DNA of 64,000 nt. It comes from Craspedostauros australis. Taxonomy: Eukaryota; Bacillariophyta; Bacillariophyceae; Mastogloiales; Achnanthaceae. The translations under genes and the position numbers were made by a program. Shown one piece after another: positions 1 to 10,250 of this stretch. Below the pieces are notes generated by a model that worked only from the letters and a program-made list of their open reading frames with translations, was not told the DNA's origin and did no database searches. Within the stretch, counting starts at the first letter, position 1; every line of letters starts with the position of its first letter. Where the stretch lies: assembly GCA_026770025.1 (NCBI GenBank), contig JAMXDE010000019.1:1240001-1304000 (forward strand), read 5' to 3'.

Positions 1-3000
1 CATGCTTTTGATCCTTGCTCGGAGGCATAATCTCGATGCGATGTCTTGGATTGCCACTTCTGCGATCAGATGCGAGAACGGACAGCAACCTTGCGCCTTC
101 GGGCAGCTGCTTCAACAGAGGGCGTCTCCAGCTGGATGCCTCGATGTCGTAGCACGTGGCTTGCATGTTCTTGTCCTTGGAGGTGTACTCGATCGGCTTC
201 ACTGGCACATCCTCGAACACGATGCTCATCTGCGCCTGCCTCGATTGCCTGTGTTTGCTTGTGAAGGCCGCGGTTTGGAGTATATCGATGAAATCGATAT
301 TTTGGATTTCGGACACGACACCTTGGAGAGAGATGCGGAAGGGGTGATTCTTGCTATCTTTCGCCTTCTTCTTTGCGTTTTGAGATGCTGGGTCGAAACT
401 CCATGTCAAAGACGCTTCGGTGGCATGATTGGCGAGGAAGTCTCGCAGCAGTGCAGTCGCGAACAGCAAGTCCACTTCGTCATCACTGTCATAATCGTGC
501 ATGTAGAGGCCCTCGGGCTCTTTGCATGTGATCTTTGTGATGATCCGAGTGGAAGTCCTGTCCCCATCCTTCGCCTTCGATTCTTCATCGAATTCCTGGA
601 CGTTCCACTTTCCGCACTTGCGTTCTCCAACTCCTCGCACTTTACCTTGATTCTGCGTTGCGTGCAAGGTTGAGGTTTTGAAGCCCAACGTGGCATCGTT
701 CAGTTTAGACTCAAAGTCCTCGAGAAAGCGCTTGTACGCCTCATCTTGTCCAGGTGCGGAGCATCTGTACAAGTATACAGCGGATGGCGCCAAGACAAAG
801 ACGGTCTGGATGTTACATTCCAGCGCGTAGCTGAGGATGCGCGCTTCGAACGTCGGCCAAAACCCAGACCTCATCTGGTTGGATGAGATACTGCCATTTT
901 GCGTGACGTTGCCGTCCCTGCGCAGTTTGAAGGGATGGCGTTTCGACAATACTTTGCTCATCAGCTCGTTATTGATGACGTCTCCACGAAGGGTGAACGT
1001 GACGGTGCCATCAGTCTGGGGCTTGAGGTCGGTCGTTGGGCACTCGATCATGGTCTCGGCGAAGACCCAGGCCTGCAGCACGCGCAGGAGCGTGATCTTG
1101 GCGTGCGGCATGAGCACGGGTGGCGCCTGCAGCTGGAGTCGTTCCTCATTGATACCCAGGAAGTTGGCAGTGCGTTTCACCAAGCTCGAATGGGTCGCGG
1201 CAAGCTGCTTCATACGCTGCGCCTGCACCGAGAACGTGTTGCACCAGGCGTGCTTGTTGCGTGCCATGTTGAAGTCCCACATGAGGTTCATCAATCCGAA
1301 CGGATCCGAACAAAGGTTGGCATCGAAGTGGGATTTGGCGACGTACGACTTCATGGTGATATGGTTGAAATCGTCCGGTTCCATGTAGAGCGCGTTGGCC
1401 ATGCGGAAGGGTGTTTTGACGCCGGACATGGCGGCGACCATCGCGACGGCCTCCGCCGCGACACCAAATTGAATACCCAGCCCGATCAACGATCCGAGGG
1501 AGAGATCGACGCCGGCATGCGAGACGAACATGCCGAGTCTCGTGATTTCGGCATCGTCGTTCGGTTCGGTCAAAAAGTCCCACTTGTGCAAGCTCTGGAA
1601 GGATCGTTCGATGGTCCCGATGTCGGGCGGTTCTATGCAACCTTGCAGGACTGGCGTGATCTCTTCCTGCAGCATCTCCTTCAGCATGAGGATGACGGAA
1701 TCCAATGGAATTCGGACCATCTCGCCTGCCTCGAATGCATCAAAGTACTGTTCGAATGCCTTTCTGGTGTAAAGGCGATAGACGTTGCCCGGCCGCACGC
1801 GCCCGGTGCGTCCCGCACGCTGCGTGGCACTGGCCTTTGAGATCCAACATGATGTGAGCATCTGGCGATGGCTGTTGGCATTGTACACAATCTGCTTGCA
1901 CAGTCCCAGGCAGATGACGTGGTCGACGTCGGGGAGCGTGACGGAGGATTCGGCCGCATTGGTCGCAATGACGATCTTGACTTCCTTCTTGTTCTCTGGT
2001 GCCTTGAAGGCCAGCATCTGATCCTCGAAGGGGATGTCGGAATGGATGGGGTAGCACACGAAGTCGCGTCCCGTGATGTGCAGATCCTCGATCTCCTCCG
2101 TGATGGCGACGATGTCTCCCATGCCCGGCACGAAAATGAGGACGGAAGAACCTGGCTTGCCCACGATGGCAGCGAGTTGGGCCGCCAAGACGTATCGGCG
2201 CGTCATGCCCTGGGCGTTGGGAGGGTTTTTGCATTTCTGCTTCTCGCACTCCTGTACGATGGTGTCGGTGGCCTTCTTGGATGCGTTCGTCAAGCCGCCG
2301 ATGCGCGCAATATCCTCGATGAAGTGCTCCTTGATGGGATGACGACGCACGCCGACATGGATGGGCGGGTTGGCAATATTGAAGTACTCCTGGTACATGG
2401 AGGCCGCGATGGTGGCGGACATGAGGACGAGACGGATGGTCTTGTTCGTCGTCATGAGACGACGGCACAAGAGACAGAGGATGTCCGTATCGACCGATCG
2501 CTCATGCACCTCGTCGATGATGAGATGGGAGCAGTCTTTGAACTTCTCGGGATGATTGGCCAGAAGACGCGTGAGGTATCCCGTCGTGACGAACCACGCG
2601 CGCGTCTTCTTGGTTTCGTACTCACGGACGCCATGCCCCATGCGCAACGCAAAGGCGTCCTTGAATTCCGGCTCGCAGTCGCGCACGCGCTCGACGAGGG
2701 ATTTGGCCGCGATACGGCGTGGTTGCGATATGAAGAGCTTAATGTTGGGCAGATCGGCATCTGGCGGTGGCGCACGCAGCAGCATGATGGGCAGGCGGCT
2801 AGATTTGCCACATCCCGTCTCGCCATGGATGATAGTGATACGGTTGTCGCGGATGTGATCCACGATCTCTGTCTCGTGGGCATCGATGGGCAGGACGAAG
2901 CTTTTCTTCTCCCCGGCGGCTGGCGTTGGTTCTTCTTGCTCTTCCTCCTCATACTCTTCCTCCTCGAATTGCGTCTGAATTGCTGCCGCTGCCGCTTCTT

Positions 3001-4804
3001 CCTTTCTGAGTCGCAGCTGCACCATGGCCGCGAAGAAGGCATTGTGATCAAAGATGGTGTGCGGCGGCGACACGACGGCCAGGACGGCATTCTGTCGCAG
3101 CCTGGTGGCTGCCATGATGCAGGATTCAATGAGACACGCGGCCTGCAGGTCCTCCACTGCGGGCGGGGTATTGAGGTCGCCGGGACTCTTGTCTTGCTGC
3201 TGAAACACCTTGAGATGGCCTTGCGTGATGAGAGCCGGGCGACCATGATGTCCATCGATGTTGTTGTCGATGTAGGATTGCAGGGCTCGGACGATCGGCG
3301 CAATCAAGGATGCGTCGGAGGCTTCGGCCGCCAGGAGATCGCCGGGAAAGTTGGGCGGAAATCCGACATGGATTCCATCATGTTCCATATCGTCATCGAG
3401 GCTGTTATCATCATCATCATCATCATCATCAAGAGTATTGCCTTCAACAGACTCAATTGGAAACTCGGACAGATCGTGCAGGTCGTACCACGCCTCAACG
3501 AAGCGCATGGCGGCGAGGAGCTCGTCGCTGCCGCTCAAGGCGATCATGGGACGCACGGAAAAGGAGGACTCTTGCTGTTGCAAGAAGTCAATAGGACTGG
3601 CGTAGTCCTTCTTGGAAAATACTTTGTCTCGCAGACCGTCCATGTAGTCGTTTCCCGCGAGGTATGCCAAGTCGATCATGTGGTGCTCGTCGGAGAGCTG
3701 CAGGACCTCCGTGGCGAGGATGGAACGTTCGAAGACGCAGGCGGAGATCTGGCGGCGCGGTTTGTTGTTGTTGTTGTTGTTGGATGCGGGCGCACTGCCA
3801 CCAAAGAAACCAAAGCCACCCCTGGTCTCGGTTGTGGCGGAGGCGGCCGTTGGCATGGGCATGAAGGGCGTGACGGCGATGGTATCCATGGGAACGTACT
3901 GAATTCCCTTGAAGAAGAAGAAATCCGAATCCTGCCCCACGACGTAGGCCGTGGGATCGTTGTGCGCCATCTGCGCGAGATACAGATCGGCCTCCTCTTC
4001 CGACACGACCTGCTCCACCCTGGACTGGCGCAACGCATGGCGCACCTGCGTCGTCGTCATGCGCGCTCGCGGCAACTCTGACTTCCAGCACGCGCAGAGG
4101 CACGTCGTCGTCTTGGCGGCCTTGGGCACGGCGCCGTGCTGGCAGTAATGATGCAACGCAGACCATTCGTCGTCGATGTACGTTTTGCGCTTGTCCATCG
4201 TGGCATCCTTCTGCGGCCGCCGCAACGGTCCGTCCCACACGACCTTGACGGTGATGCCGCATTGCTGCACGAGGATGTCAGCGAACTCCCGCACGACGTC
4301 GTCGACGATGTGCATGGGCAGCATGGGCGGCAGCAGCCGGTTGATCTGGGCCGTCGTCATGTGCTTGAGCGCCTTCGTCGTGAGGCAGCTGCCGTCGCTG
4401 ACGATCCTGCCCAGCTTGGGGTCGTCCTTCAGCACCTGCTGCACGTAACGGGCGTACGCGACGGCCTCCAGGTAGAACGAGAGGCCGTTGCCGTCGATCC
4501 AGAACGTGGATCCCGGCGGGATGCTTCGTTCGCTGGGCAGCGCGTCTGTTGCGGCTGCGTCTGTTGCTGCTTCAGCGGTGGACTCTGCGGGAGCTTGCGC
4601 AGGAATGGGCTTCATGAAACTCAGCAGCATCTGACCGAAGCCGGTGCCTTTGGCGTCAGCATGCGCATGATCAGGCGATGGTGACGAGGATGGGTTCGAG
4701 GACGCCTTGGAGCGGAAGATGTCCGTCGAACAGCCACAATTCGTGGAGGTGCTGTGCAGCCACCCGCTGAGCTTCAGCAATCCTGTGATGCCGCGGACGC
4801 CCAT
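1..4804 (-). CDS. Asteroid/FEN-like nuclease fused to DExH-box RNA helicase (3' end beyond window)
   Basis: One frame stays open from the ATG at 4804 to the window edge, about 1,601 codons without a stop or intron. The start MGVRGITGLL matches the FEN/XPG/Asteroid N-terminus. Acidic positions of that nuclease fold follow: DGNG near residue 104, WDG near 190, EEEAD near 270, QDSDF near 292 and AGNDY near 384. An eight-residue Asp run near 459 and a Glu-rich stretch near 610 form a linker. The helicase half has GETGCGKS (Walker A, 661), SQPRR, DEVHERS (764), SAT, and QRAGRTGR (995), followed by an HA2-like region. By family knowledge, the first half should cut structured nucleic acid and the second should unwind RNA or RNP using ATP. 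I know no described protein with this pairing. The C-terminal end is not visible. Confidence 0.9.
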   Translation of the reverse strand, partial: MGVRGITGLLKLSGWLHSTSTNCGCSTDIFRSKASSNPSSSPSPDHAHADAKGTGFGQMLLSFMKPIPAQAPAESTAEAATDAAATDALPSERSIPPGSTFWIDGNGLSFYLEAVAYARYVQQVLKDDPKLGRIVSDGSCLTTKALKHMTTAQINRLLPPMLPMHIVDDVVREFADILVQQCGITVKVVWDGPLRRPQKDATMDKRKTYIDDEWSALHHYCQHGAVPKAAKTTTCLCACWKSELPRARMTTTQVRHALRQSRVEQVVSEEEADLYLAQMAHNDPTAYVVGQDSDFFFFKGIQYVPMDTIAVTPFMPMPTAASATTETRGGFGFFGGSAPASNNNNNNKPRRQISACVFERSILATEVLQLSDEHHMIDLAYLAGNDYMDGLRDKVFSKKDYASPIDFLQQQESSFSVRPMIALSGSDELLAAMRFVEAWYDLHDLSEFPIESVEGNTLDDDDDDDDNSLDDDMEHDGIHVGFPPNFPGDLLAAEASDASLIAPIVRALQSYIDNNIDGHHGRPALITQGHLKVFQQQDKSPGDLNTPPAVEDLQAACLIESCIMAATRLRQNAVLAVVSPPHTIFDHNAFFAAMVQLRLRKEEAAAAAIQTQFEEEEYEEEEQEEPTPAAGEKKSFVLPIDAHETEIVDHIRDNRITIIHGETGCGKSSRLPIMLLRAPPPDADLPNIKLFISQPRRIAAKSLVERVRDCEPEFKDAFALRMGHGVREYETKKTRAWFVTTGYLTRLLANHPEKFKDCSHLIIDEVHERSVDTDILCLLCRRLMTTNKTIRLVLMSATIAASMYQEYFNIANPPIHVGVRRHPIKEHFIEDIARIGGLTNASKKATDTIVQECEKQKCKNPPNAQGMTRRYVLAAQLAAIVGKPGSSVLIFVPGMGDIVAITEEIEDLHITGRDFVCYPIHSDIPFEDQMLAFKAPENKKEVKIVIATNAAESSVTLPDVDHVICLGLCKQIVYNANSHRQMLTSCWISKASATQRAGRTGRVRPGNVYRLYTRKAFEQYFDAFEAGEMVRIPLDSVILMLKEMLQEEITPVLQGCIEPPDIGTIERSFQSLHKWDFLTEPNDDAEITRLGMFVSHAGVDLSLGSLIGLGIQFGVAAEAVAMVAAMSGVKTPFRMANALYMEPDDFNHITMKSYVAKSHFDANLCSDPFGLMNLMWDFNMARNKHAWCNTFSVQAQRMKQLAATHSSLVKRTANFLGINEERLQLQAPPVLMPHAKITLLRVLQAWVFAETMIECPTTDLKPQTDGTVTFTLRGDVINNELMSKVLSKRHPFKLRRDGNVTQNGSISSNQMRSGFWPTFEARILSYALECNIQTVFVLAPSAVYLYRCSAPGQDEAYKRFLEDFESKLNDATLGFKTSTLHATQNQGKVRGVGERKCGKWNVQEFDEESKAKDGDRTSTRIITKITCKEPEGLYMHDYDSDDEVDLLFATALLRDFLANHATEASLTWSFDPASQNAKKKAKDSKNHPFRISLQGVVSEIQNIDFIDILQTAAFTSKHRQSRQAQMSIVFEDVPVKPIEYTSKDKNMQATCYDIEASSWRRPLLKQLPEGARLLSVLASDRRSGNPRHRIEIMPPSKDQKH

Positions 4805-4877
4805 TGTGGTGCCTCGCTTCTTTTCTTCTTCTTCCCTTGCTTGTTTGCTTGTTTGCCCTGTGTTGTGAGAAGTATAG

Positions 4878-5649
4878 TATTATATGATATCCATAATGAT
4901 TTTGGCCTGGTACTGGCCTACGCAGCTTGCGTCCGGACGCAAATTGGAGGTGCAGTTTGCGTCCCCACGCAAATTGGGCCAATTTGCGTCCGGACGCAAG
5001 CGGCGACTCAAAGGACTAGCCCAAATACGCTTTACGAGAAGCCGTTTTTTTTTCAAACCCTTTTTCGCTGGCCATCTCGACTCACGACATGACTCATGTC
5101 TTACATCGATAATAATCGCTGCAGTTGTGGTAATTGAACAAACAATAATCATGATTCGTGTCCCACCCTCCTTGTTGTGTTACGCCGTTGCCAGGATTTT
5201 GGTGTTGTTGTCAGGATCGTGGTGGATGACATCAAAATCAAAAAGTAAAAGATTATTACCTCAGATCCCATGACGTCGAGAAAGAAAGACAGGCGCACGG
5301 AAAGGAACCCCTGAGACATGACCAATGACGCCGTGCTGTATCGTGGGCTTTTTTTTTTGGAAATCGCCAAATAAATGCGTTACTCGAAGGAGTCAGAAAA
5401 AAAAACAACCCACTTTCGGGTTTCGGAGCGAAATCGGTTTTTTTTTTCTGCAACACGGGACATCGTGGAGGAACATGGGACTTAAGTAGTACAAGTGGTA
5501 TTTTCGGCGAGCTTGCATTTGCGTCCCCACGCAAATTGGCCCAATTTGCGTCCGGACGCAAACTGAGCGTTCAATTTGCGTCCGGACGCAAGCTACGTAG
5601 AGAATGCGTCCGGACGCAAGAAAAACGTCATTATGGATATGGTATAATA
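4878..5649. repeat. Palindrome-rich fold-back-like element
   Basis: Two blocks (about 4928-5003 and 5516-5622) hold the perfect 16-bp palindrome TTGCGTCCGGACGCAA four times, plus one 14-bp version near 5605. The variant TTGCGTCCCCACGCAA occurs once in each block. Neighbouring units are joined by ATTGG/CCAAT, so they can form larger hairpins. The outer edges (4878-4900 and 5627-5649) are inverted copies of each other around ATATCCATAATGA. I found no clear target duplication. This may be a non-autonomous fold-back transposon. It may instead be a regulatory array, because it starts about 75 bp upstream of the helicase ATG. Confidence 0.7.
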
Positions 5650-6289
5650 TGATATTATTATATATTCCAGAATACGATCTATTGTACTCCATCAGTGCGA
5701 CTATGAGACAATCGATTGTCTCCCAACCAGCAAGCAGCAAGATGACATGGGGATGGAAAGAAGATACGGAGTGGCCATCTCGATCTTTCATTCGCTCTTC
5801 TGCCAACATCGCGACAACATGCGGAGATGTCGGGAGGAGTTTCGGCAAGCCACCGCATTCTCAGTCGTGTGTTGGCACATCGCTTTCCATTTCTTCCGAT
5901 TTTTCGCCTTCGTAGAAACCGTACTGAATGAAAGAACATGTTTCCGACAAAATCTGCGAAGAGAACAGGTGCTCGCAATCGTGCACTTTGTGATTATCGA
6001 CTCGTGCGAGTAACATACAAGAACTGGCATCTTCGATCCATTCGATCAAATGGTCAACAATGGCGAAGTTTCGAGAGGTTTCTCTCCTTCTTTCTTGCTG
6101 GTGTTGATCGTACCGAATGGGGGACGCTGTATCAACACAGGCAACTCTTTTCATCGCGAGCGAGAGTCATTCCAGCGTCGATCGTCACCCAGCTTCAGCT
6201 CATAAAGTATAATACAATTCGATCAGATACGATCTGCCACACCATACATCACATTACACAACACAGCAGCAGCAGCAACGACAACAACC
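5650..6289. other. Intergenic, upstream of FkbM gene copy 1
   Basis: No supported gene. The last 30 bases before the ATG are CAG/CAA-rich (cagcagcagcaacgacaacaacc), a leader shared with the second FkbM copy and resembling the one before 14740. Confidence 0.5.
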
Positions 6290-7435
6290 ATGGCGAAGCT
6301 CCGCAAAGGCCACAAGACGGCAGCAAGGCGCAAGAAGCGTGACAATGACAACGCCGACGCTGCTTCGCCCGTGGATGCGGATGACGCGCACCCATCCTCA
6401 CCACGCAATTCGAGACTTCTGCAGTTAAGGGACTTCTTGCGATTTGCCTTGCTGGGGATCTGCCTCGGAACTGTGGTGCGTCAAGTCTTCTCGGTTGTCG
6501 AGAAATCGGGTGCACCAACGACGGTCAAGCCACATGAGGTGGGGCAGGTCAGTCAAGCAGGGCGGGCCAAGCATTTCATGTTCGGGACGTTCGGACATGT
6601 GAGACGCAAGAAGAAGGAACGGGAGGCGGGTGCCGAGCAAGCGGATGGCGCAGCAACAAACCTTGTCACAACTGCTGCACCTCCGGGCCCATTCCAACCG
6701 TACGATTGCACGCCGGCCATCAATTCTGTGCAAGTCCCATTCAGTCGAATTACCATCGATCTGCCATACACCACCAAACTCGACTTCGACTTCGCCGCAG
6801 ACTACACCCGTCCAAGCCATGACATCAACATGTACGGCACACATCACGCCTCCAGCATCGGCGCCATGGACTCCATCTTGCAAGCCGCCAAAGGCAAGTC
6901 CACCTACGTCTTCGTCGACGTCGGTTCCGATATGGGATGGTACTCGGCCTGCGCTGCACACTTTGGCATTCAGTCCTACTCCTTTGACTTGAGCGATCAC
7001 AGCAACAACCTCTTCTGTCGCACCATCGATTTCAACAAGGAGAGATGGCAGGCCAACGTGCCCGTTATCTACTCCCATATCATTGACGGCGCGGACCACT
7101 CGTTGGACGCCTTCGCCACGCATCAAGGCTGGATGCCAGAGGGTCCCGACATTCTGTTGCAAGTCGATACGGATGGCAATGACAAGGAAATTTGGGATGG
7201 TGCCAAGCAGCTCGTACAGTCACAGCGCGTCAAGCATATCTTTTGGAATATGATGCCGAAGATGGAAGCGACCGTCCAGATGCTTGTCGATAACGGCTAT
7301 CAGCTGCATGCGCAGGGTCGAGACAGAGGGTTGGATGTGATCTTTAACACGCCGCTGGATGCTGTTGTGTACGGTAGTCAGGTGCGCACGCCGAGATTGA
7401 CGTGGTGGGTGCACAGTTCGGCGCAACCTTTGTGA
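6290..7435 (+). CDS. Membrane-anchored FkbM-type methyltransferase, copy 1
   Basis: This encodes 381 residues. A Lys/Arg-rich N-terminus (1-50) precedes one hydrophobic helix (about 46-66, FLRFALLGICLGTVVRQVF), suggesting a type II anchor in the secretory pathway. A basic linker follows. The catalytic-like domain contains FVDVGSDMGWYSACAA (SAM-binding glycine loop, about 205-220), a SYSFDLSD strand, and ILLQVDTDGND, which matches the K-I-D-x-E-G region of FkbM methyltransferases. Members of that family usually O-methylate glycans or small molecules; the substrate here is unknown. A second copy lies at 41815 with nearly identical central sequence. Homology continues about 70 bp past the stop, so the duplication is at DNA level. 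Confidence 0.75.
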   Translation: MAKLRKGHKTAARRKKRDNDNADAASPVDADDAHPSSPRNSRLLQLRDFLRFALLGICLGTVVRQVFSVVEKSGAPTTVKPHEVGQVSQAGRAKHFMFGTFGHVRRKKKEREAGAEQADGAATNLVTTAAPPGPFQPYDCTPAINSVQVPFSRITIDLPYTTKLDFDFAADYTRPSHDINMYGTHHASSIGAMDSILQAAKGKSTYVFVDVGSDMGWYSACAAHFGIQSYSFDLSDHSNNLFCRTIDFNKERWQANVPVIYSHIIDGADHSLDAFATHQGWMPEGPDILLQVDTDGNDKEIWDGAKQLVQSQRVKHIFWNMMPKMEATVQMLVDNGYQLHAQGRDRGLDVIFNTPLDAVVYGSQVRTPRLTWWVHSSAQPL

Positions 7436-7729
7436 CGAGACCGTGCTGACTCTGGTCAGTAGAGTGGCACCATGATTGTCTTTTGCAACAGTGAAGACAT
7501 TTGTACACAGCCAAAATAATAATAACGCACTGACTATCCCTTGCTCACAAGGTTGCCTCGAAGGCTTTAAAGTCGCCTGCATACGGCGAGCCAAGATGGC
7601 CGACCGCGCAAGAACGACTGCAATAAGGATCTCACTTCCCCATCTTCCACAGTTTGCCATCGCTGTGGGTCACATAGAACATACCGCACTGGGCATCCGA
7701 TTCCGTATCCGTCGTGAACTTCACTTGAA

Positions 7730-8206
7730 TCATGCATTCTCGCGTCTCCTCCTCGCTCTCTTGCGCGCCGCCTCCTGAGACTTGGACCTGCGTCCGTGCT
7801 TCCTCATCGGCCTCCTCCTGGTACGGTTAGCCACCCCTTGCGCCCCTTGCTGTCTCGCTACACCCTCCACGTGCGATGCCTCACTGCCTGCTCCAGCTCG
7901 CCTCACCTGGCTGGCTGCCGCTCCGAACCTTGCTGCTGCGACATGCCTTACCCAAGCAAGCTGCTCCTCAACTGTCATTTGCTTGACGCGCGCCTCGGAT
8001 GTATTCGTCATCAGCCCTTTGTCTTGTCATAACAGCCCACTGCTGCCTTGCCGCCACTCCCTCACCACTTCCTCACTTGGTTGTCGAACCCTCACTGTCT
8101 GCTTGGCCCACAACTCATCCTCGTACAGTGCCTGATTCCTGGGCTGCCACGCCGCCCATCGCACCTCCCACAACCCTTGGATGGCCTTGCCAACCCAGCC
8201 CTTGGC
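7730..8206 (-). pseudogene. Decayed retroelement C-terminal fragment
   Basis: One frame read from 8206 down to 7730 is interrupted by an in-frame TGA at about 8027. The first part carries LWEVRWAAWQPRNQALYED, similar to a Trp/Arg/Asn-rich region I associate with the C-terminal part of diatom reverse-transcriptase ORFs. The second part is Arg/Ala-rich and ends in a strongly basic tail. No RT catalytic motif is visible, so the assignment rests on that single region. It ends exactly where an LTR fragment begins (8207). Confidence 0.35.
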
Positions 8207-8249
8207 TGTTGGCAAGTTACGTGATTGGAAGCCTACGATCGTGGAAGAC
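8207..8249 (+). repeat. Inverted 43-bp end of the solo-LTR family
   Basis: The sequence starts TGTTGGCAAGTTACGTGATT and is the reverse complement of the terminal bases of the adjacent LTR (9018-9060), with only about two differences. It matches the first 43 bases of that LTR family in the opposite orientation. The adjoining LTR is therefore flanked by a perfect-looking inverted repeat. Confidence 0.75.
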
Positions 8250-9060
8250 TGGCGAGATGTACATGTGAGTATATGTCAAGATGTACGTGTATATGTGCAT
8301 CGTTCACCCGTTATTCTCTCATACGCACATGGACGGTATAACTACATTCGTGTCAATAGTATGCTGTGATTTGTCAACATCACAGTGGAAATGGAACACA
8401 CGAAAATGGCAAGATTTCTGGAGGAAATTTGCAATCAACGATTTCTGAGAGAATCAGGAACATCGTCCGTCCATCCATCAACGGAAATGTATGGTATCGA
8501 GCGAAACTTGATGTACCTCCAAACTAAACCCCAGATGATGATATCATCTGACAGACTACTGCATCACCAATGGAACATGACATCTGGAGAGCAGAAGGAC
8601 GCCTACTGACATCAACAGGATGTCATCGTGTCACCACGTTGACATCTGTCTCCATGTCAGGAGCAGAAGGTAAAGATCTGATGACTGAAGGGCATCGAGA
8701 TCATGGATACAGAAGGTGAACTTCAAATGGCAAGTACTCATGGAGTAGGAGCCAGTAGTGAACAAACGAAGTATTGAATGCAGAGTGCGCATCGAACAAG
8801 AAGTATCGTGTAGCACGAGTACACGATATTGAGAGAGAGAGATAGAGAATATGAGGAACAGCAAGAGAGCATCTCGCACACCGACTCATAGTTGGAGACT
8901 GAACCTACAAGACAGGACAAACGCGCCAAGAGTATCGGGCAACAGAACGGGCATACACCGAGAGGATCAGAGTAGCCAAGTAATGAAATAGCAAACGAAC
9001 GACTATCAACCAATACCATCTTCCACGATCGTAGACTTCCAATCACGAAACTTGCCAACA
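8250..9060 (-). mobile_element. Solo LTR, family A, copy 1
   Basis: This 811-bp unit, read on the minus strand, begins TGTTGGCAAGTTTCGTGATT and ends CATGTACATCTCGCCA. It is homologous over its whole length to 18949-19749 and 22039-22833. The TG...CA ends and about 800-bp size fit an LTR. Its upstream side in minus orientation interrupts a gag reading frame; its other side is a 43-bp inverted piece of the same LTR, so no simple target duplication exists. A TC-rich tract lies in the middle. Apparent open frames inside it are not credible genes. Confidence 0.75.
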
Positions 9061-10250
9061 ATGATTCCATGCTCATCGATGAGGTTGTAGGCCCTGCCTT
9101 TGATGTTGATTGTGAACGTTGGCCACCAGTTTGAAAGGGTTGCTCGATTGTGCAGTTCATTGAGGAATACGTGGATGGATTGCGACTCAACTCCGAATTC
9201 GTGTTGGGGTGGTTCGATGGCCTTGTTGTAGATGCTGACATCTCTCTTACGTTCCCAGTTGAGTGGCATGCTGTGCAACCTCGCTGGGGAGAGTGCGAAT
9301 GAGTTGGTGCGACGTCTTTGGGCAGGTGGTTCATTGTCAAAGTTGTCATCATCTTGGTTGACGTCTTCGTTGTCATCATCGCCCTTGTCGTCCTCATCGC
9401 CCTCATTGCCATCATCATCATTTCCATCGTCTCCTCCTCCATCTCCGTTTCCTTCATTCCGGGCAGGGTTGTTGACATGTTCTGCTGCTTGAGGTGGAGC
9501 GTTGCCTGTTTGATTGGCGGTGTCTGGATTGACTCCATCAATATTAATAGAGCTAAACTAGTAACCATCTTAGTGAGAGAGACTACGAATCATCTGACTC
9601 GCCAGTACTCCAGTAGGTCGAACGGACACTTCGCCGGCCCCCACGTTTGGGGACAGATCCAGAACATTGAAGCAGATCTTTGGAACCCTGTCAAGGAACC
9701 AGAAGGGTTCCGATAACCAAGCCACTGACACCCATCATCGCCAAAACGCCGGCACATGGAAACAGTGCCCCAGCAACGCACATCATCGCCCCTTGTCTCT
9801 CACGGAACTCAGCCAAGGGATCTTGACCCATGGTACTTGTGCTACACGACCCATACACACAGTCACTCAGGACACCACAGGAGATCCTCCCTGCAGGGAA
9901 GAACTTTAGCACTAATCTCATAATCCGCACGTTTCTTCACCATCTACCAGTATTCTCAATTGACTACTTGTGGAACAGAAGACTCTCGTTCGGACCCGCT
10001 TGTCAATCAAGCCTCTGCCCTACAGCTAAAGAACAGCCAACAAGACAACAGCCATTATGTTTGGGCTCTATTAAATATTGCCCTCGTTGTTGTCAAGGTC
10101 CTCATCGATGGCATCTTGACCGTCATTTTCGTTGGCTTTGCTCATTTTGTTGCGCTTGGACCGATCTGATTTGCGTGCTGTCGCTACGTTGGCGGCGTTG
10201 CGGGCCTCAGCTGTTGTGCGGTCTCCTGGGCGTCGGACTTGGGTGGTCAT
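9061..10250 (-). pseudogene. Copia-type gag fragment, split by a short element and truncated by an LTR
   Basis: The frame starts at the ATG at 10250 (MTTQVRRPGDRTTAEA). It runs to LDNNEGNI at 10074, is interrupted by the short element at 9545-10073, and resumes in the same frame as DGVNPDTANQ at 9539. An Asp/Asn/Gly-rich acidic stretch follows. Next comes a folded region with RDVSIYNKAIEP, EFGVESQSIHVFLNELHN and TFTINIKGRAYNLIDEHGII, where the LTR at 9060 cuts it off. The domain resembles gag of diatom copia-like elements. Protease and polymerase parts are absent on the far side of the LTR. The reading is strong; the family name is inference. Confidence 0.65.
9545..10073 (+). mobile_element. 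529-bp non-autonomous element, copy A (TSD AATAT)
   Basis: The ends are inverted: TAATAGAGCTAAAC at the left and, reverse-complemented, TAATAGAGCCCAAAC at the right. It is flanked by AATAT at 9540-9544 and 10074-10078. Removing the element and one AATAT rejoins the gag frame exactly. It is nearly identical to 10908-11435. A 5-bp duplication with short terminal inversions could mean a MITE, or a solo LTR with non-canonical ends like those of the large copia here. Confidence 0.85.

Noticed and set aside
1868-4081. A 737-codon open frame on the plus strand
   Set aside because: It lies entirely opposite the helicase fusion gene, whose frame carries all helicase motifs. The plus frame has runs of Ile and low-complexity sequence typical of an antisense shadow.
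8738-9568. A 276-codon minus-strand frame spanning LTR and gag
   Set aside because: It is in a different frame from the gag reading, is Met/Thr-rich in the part opposite the acidic gag region, and runs across the LTR boundary.
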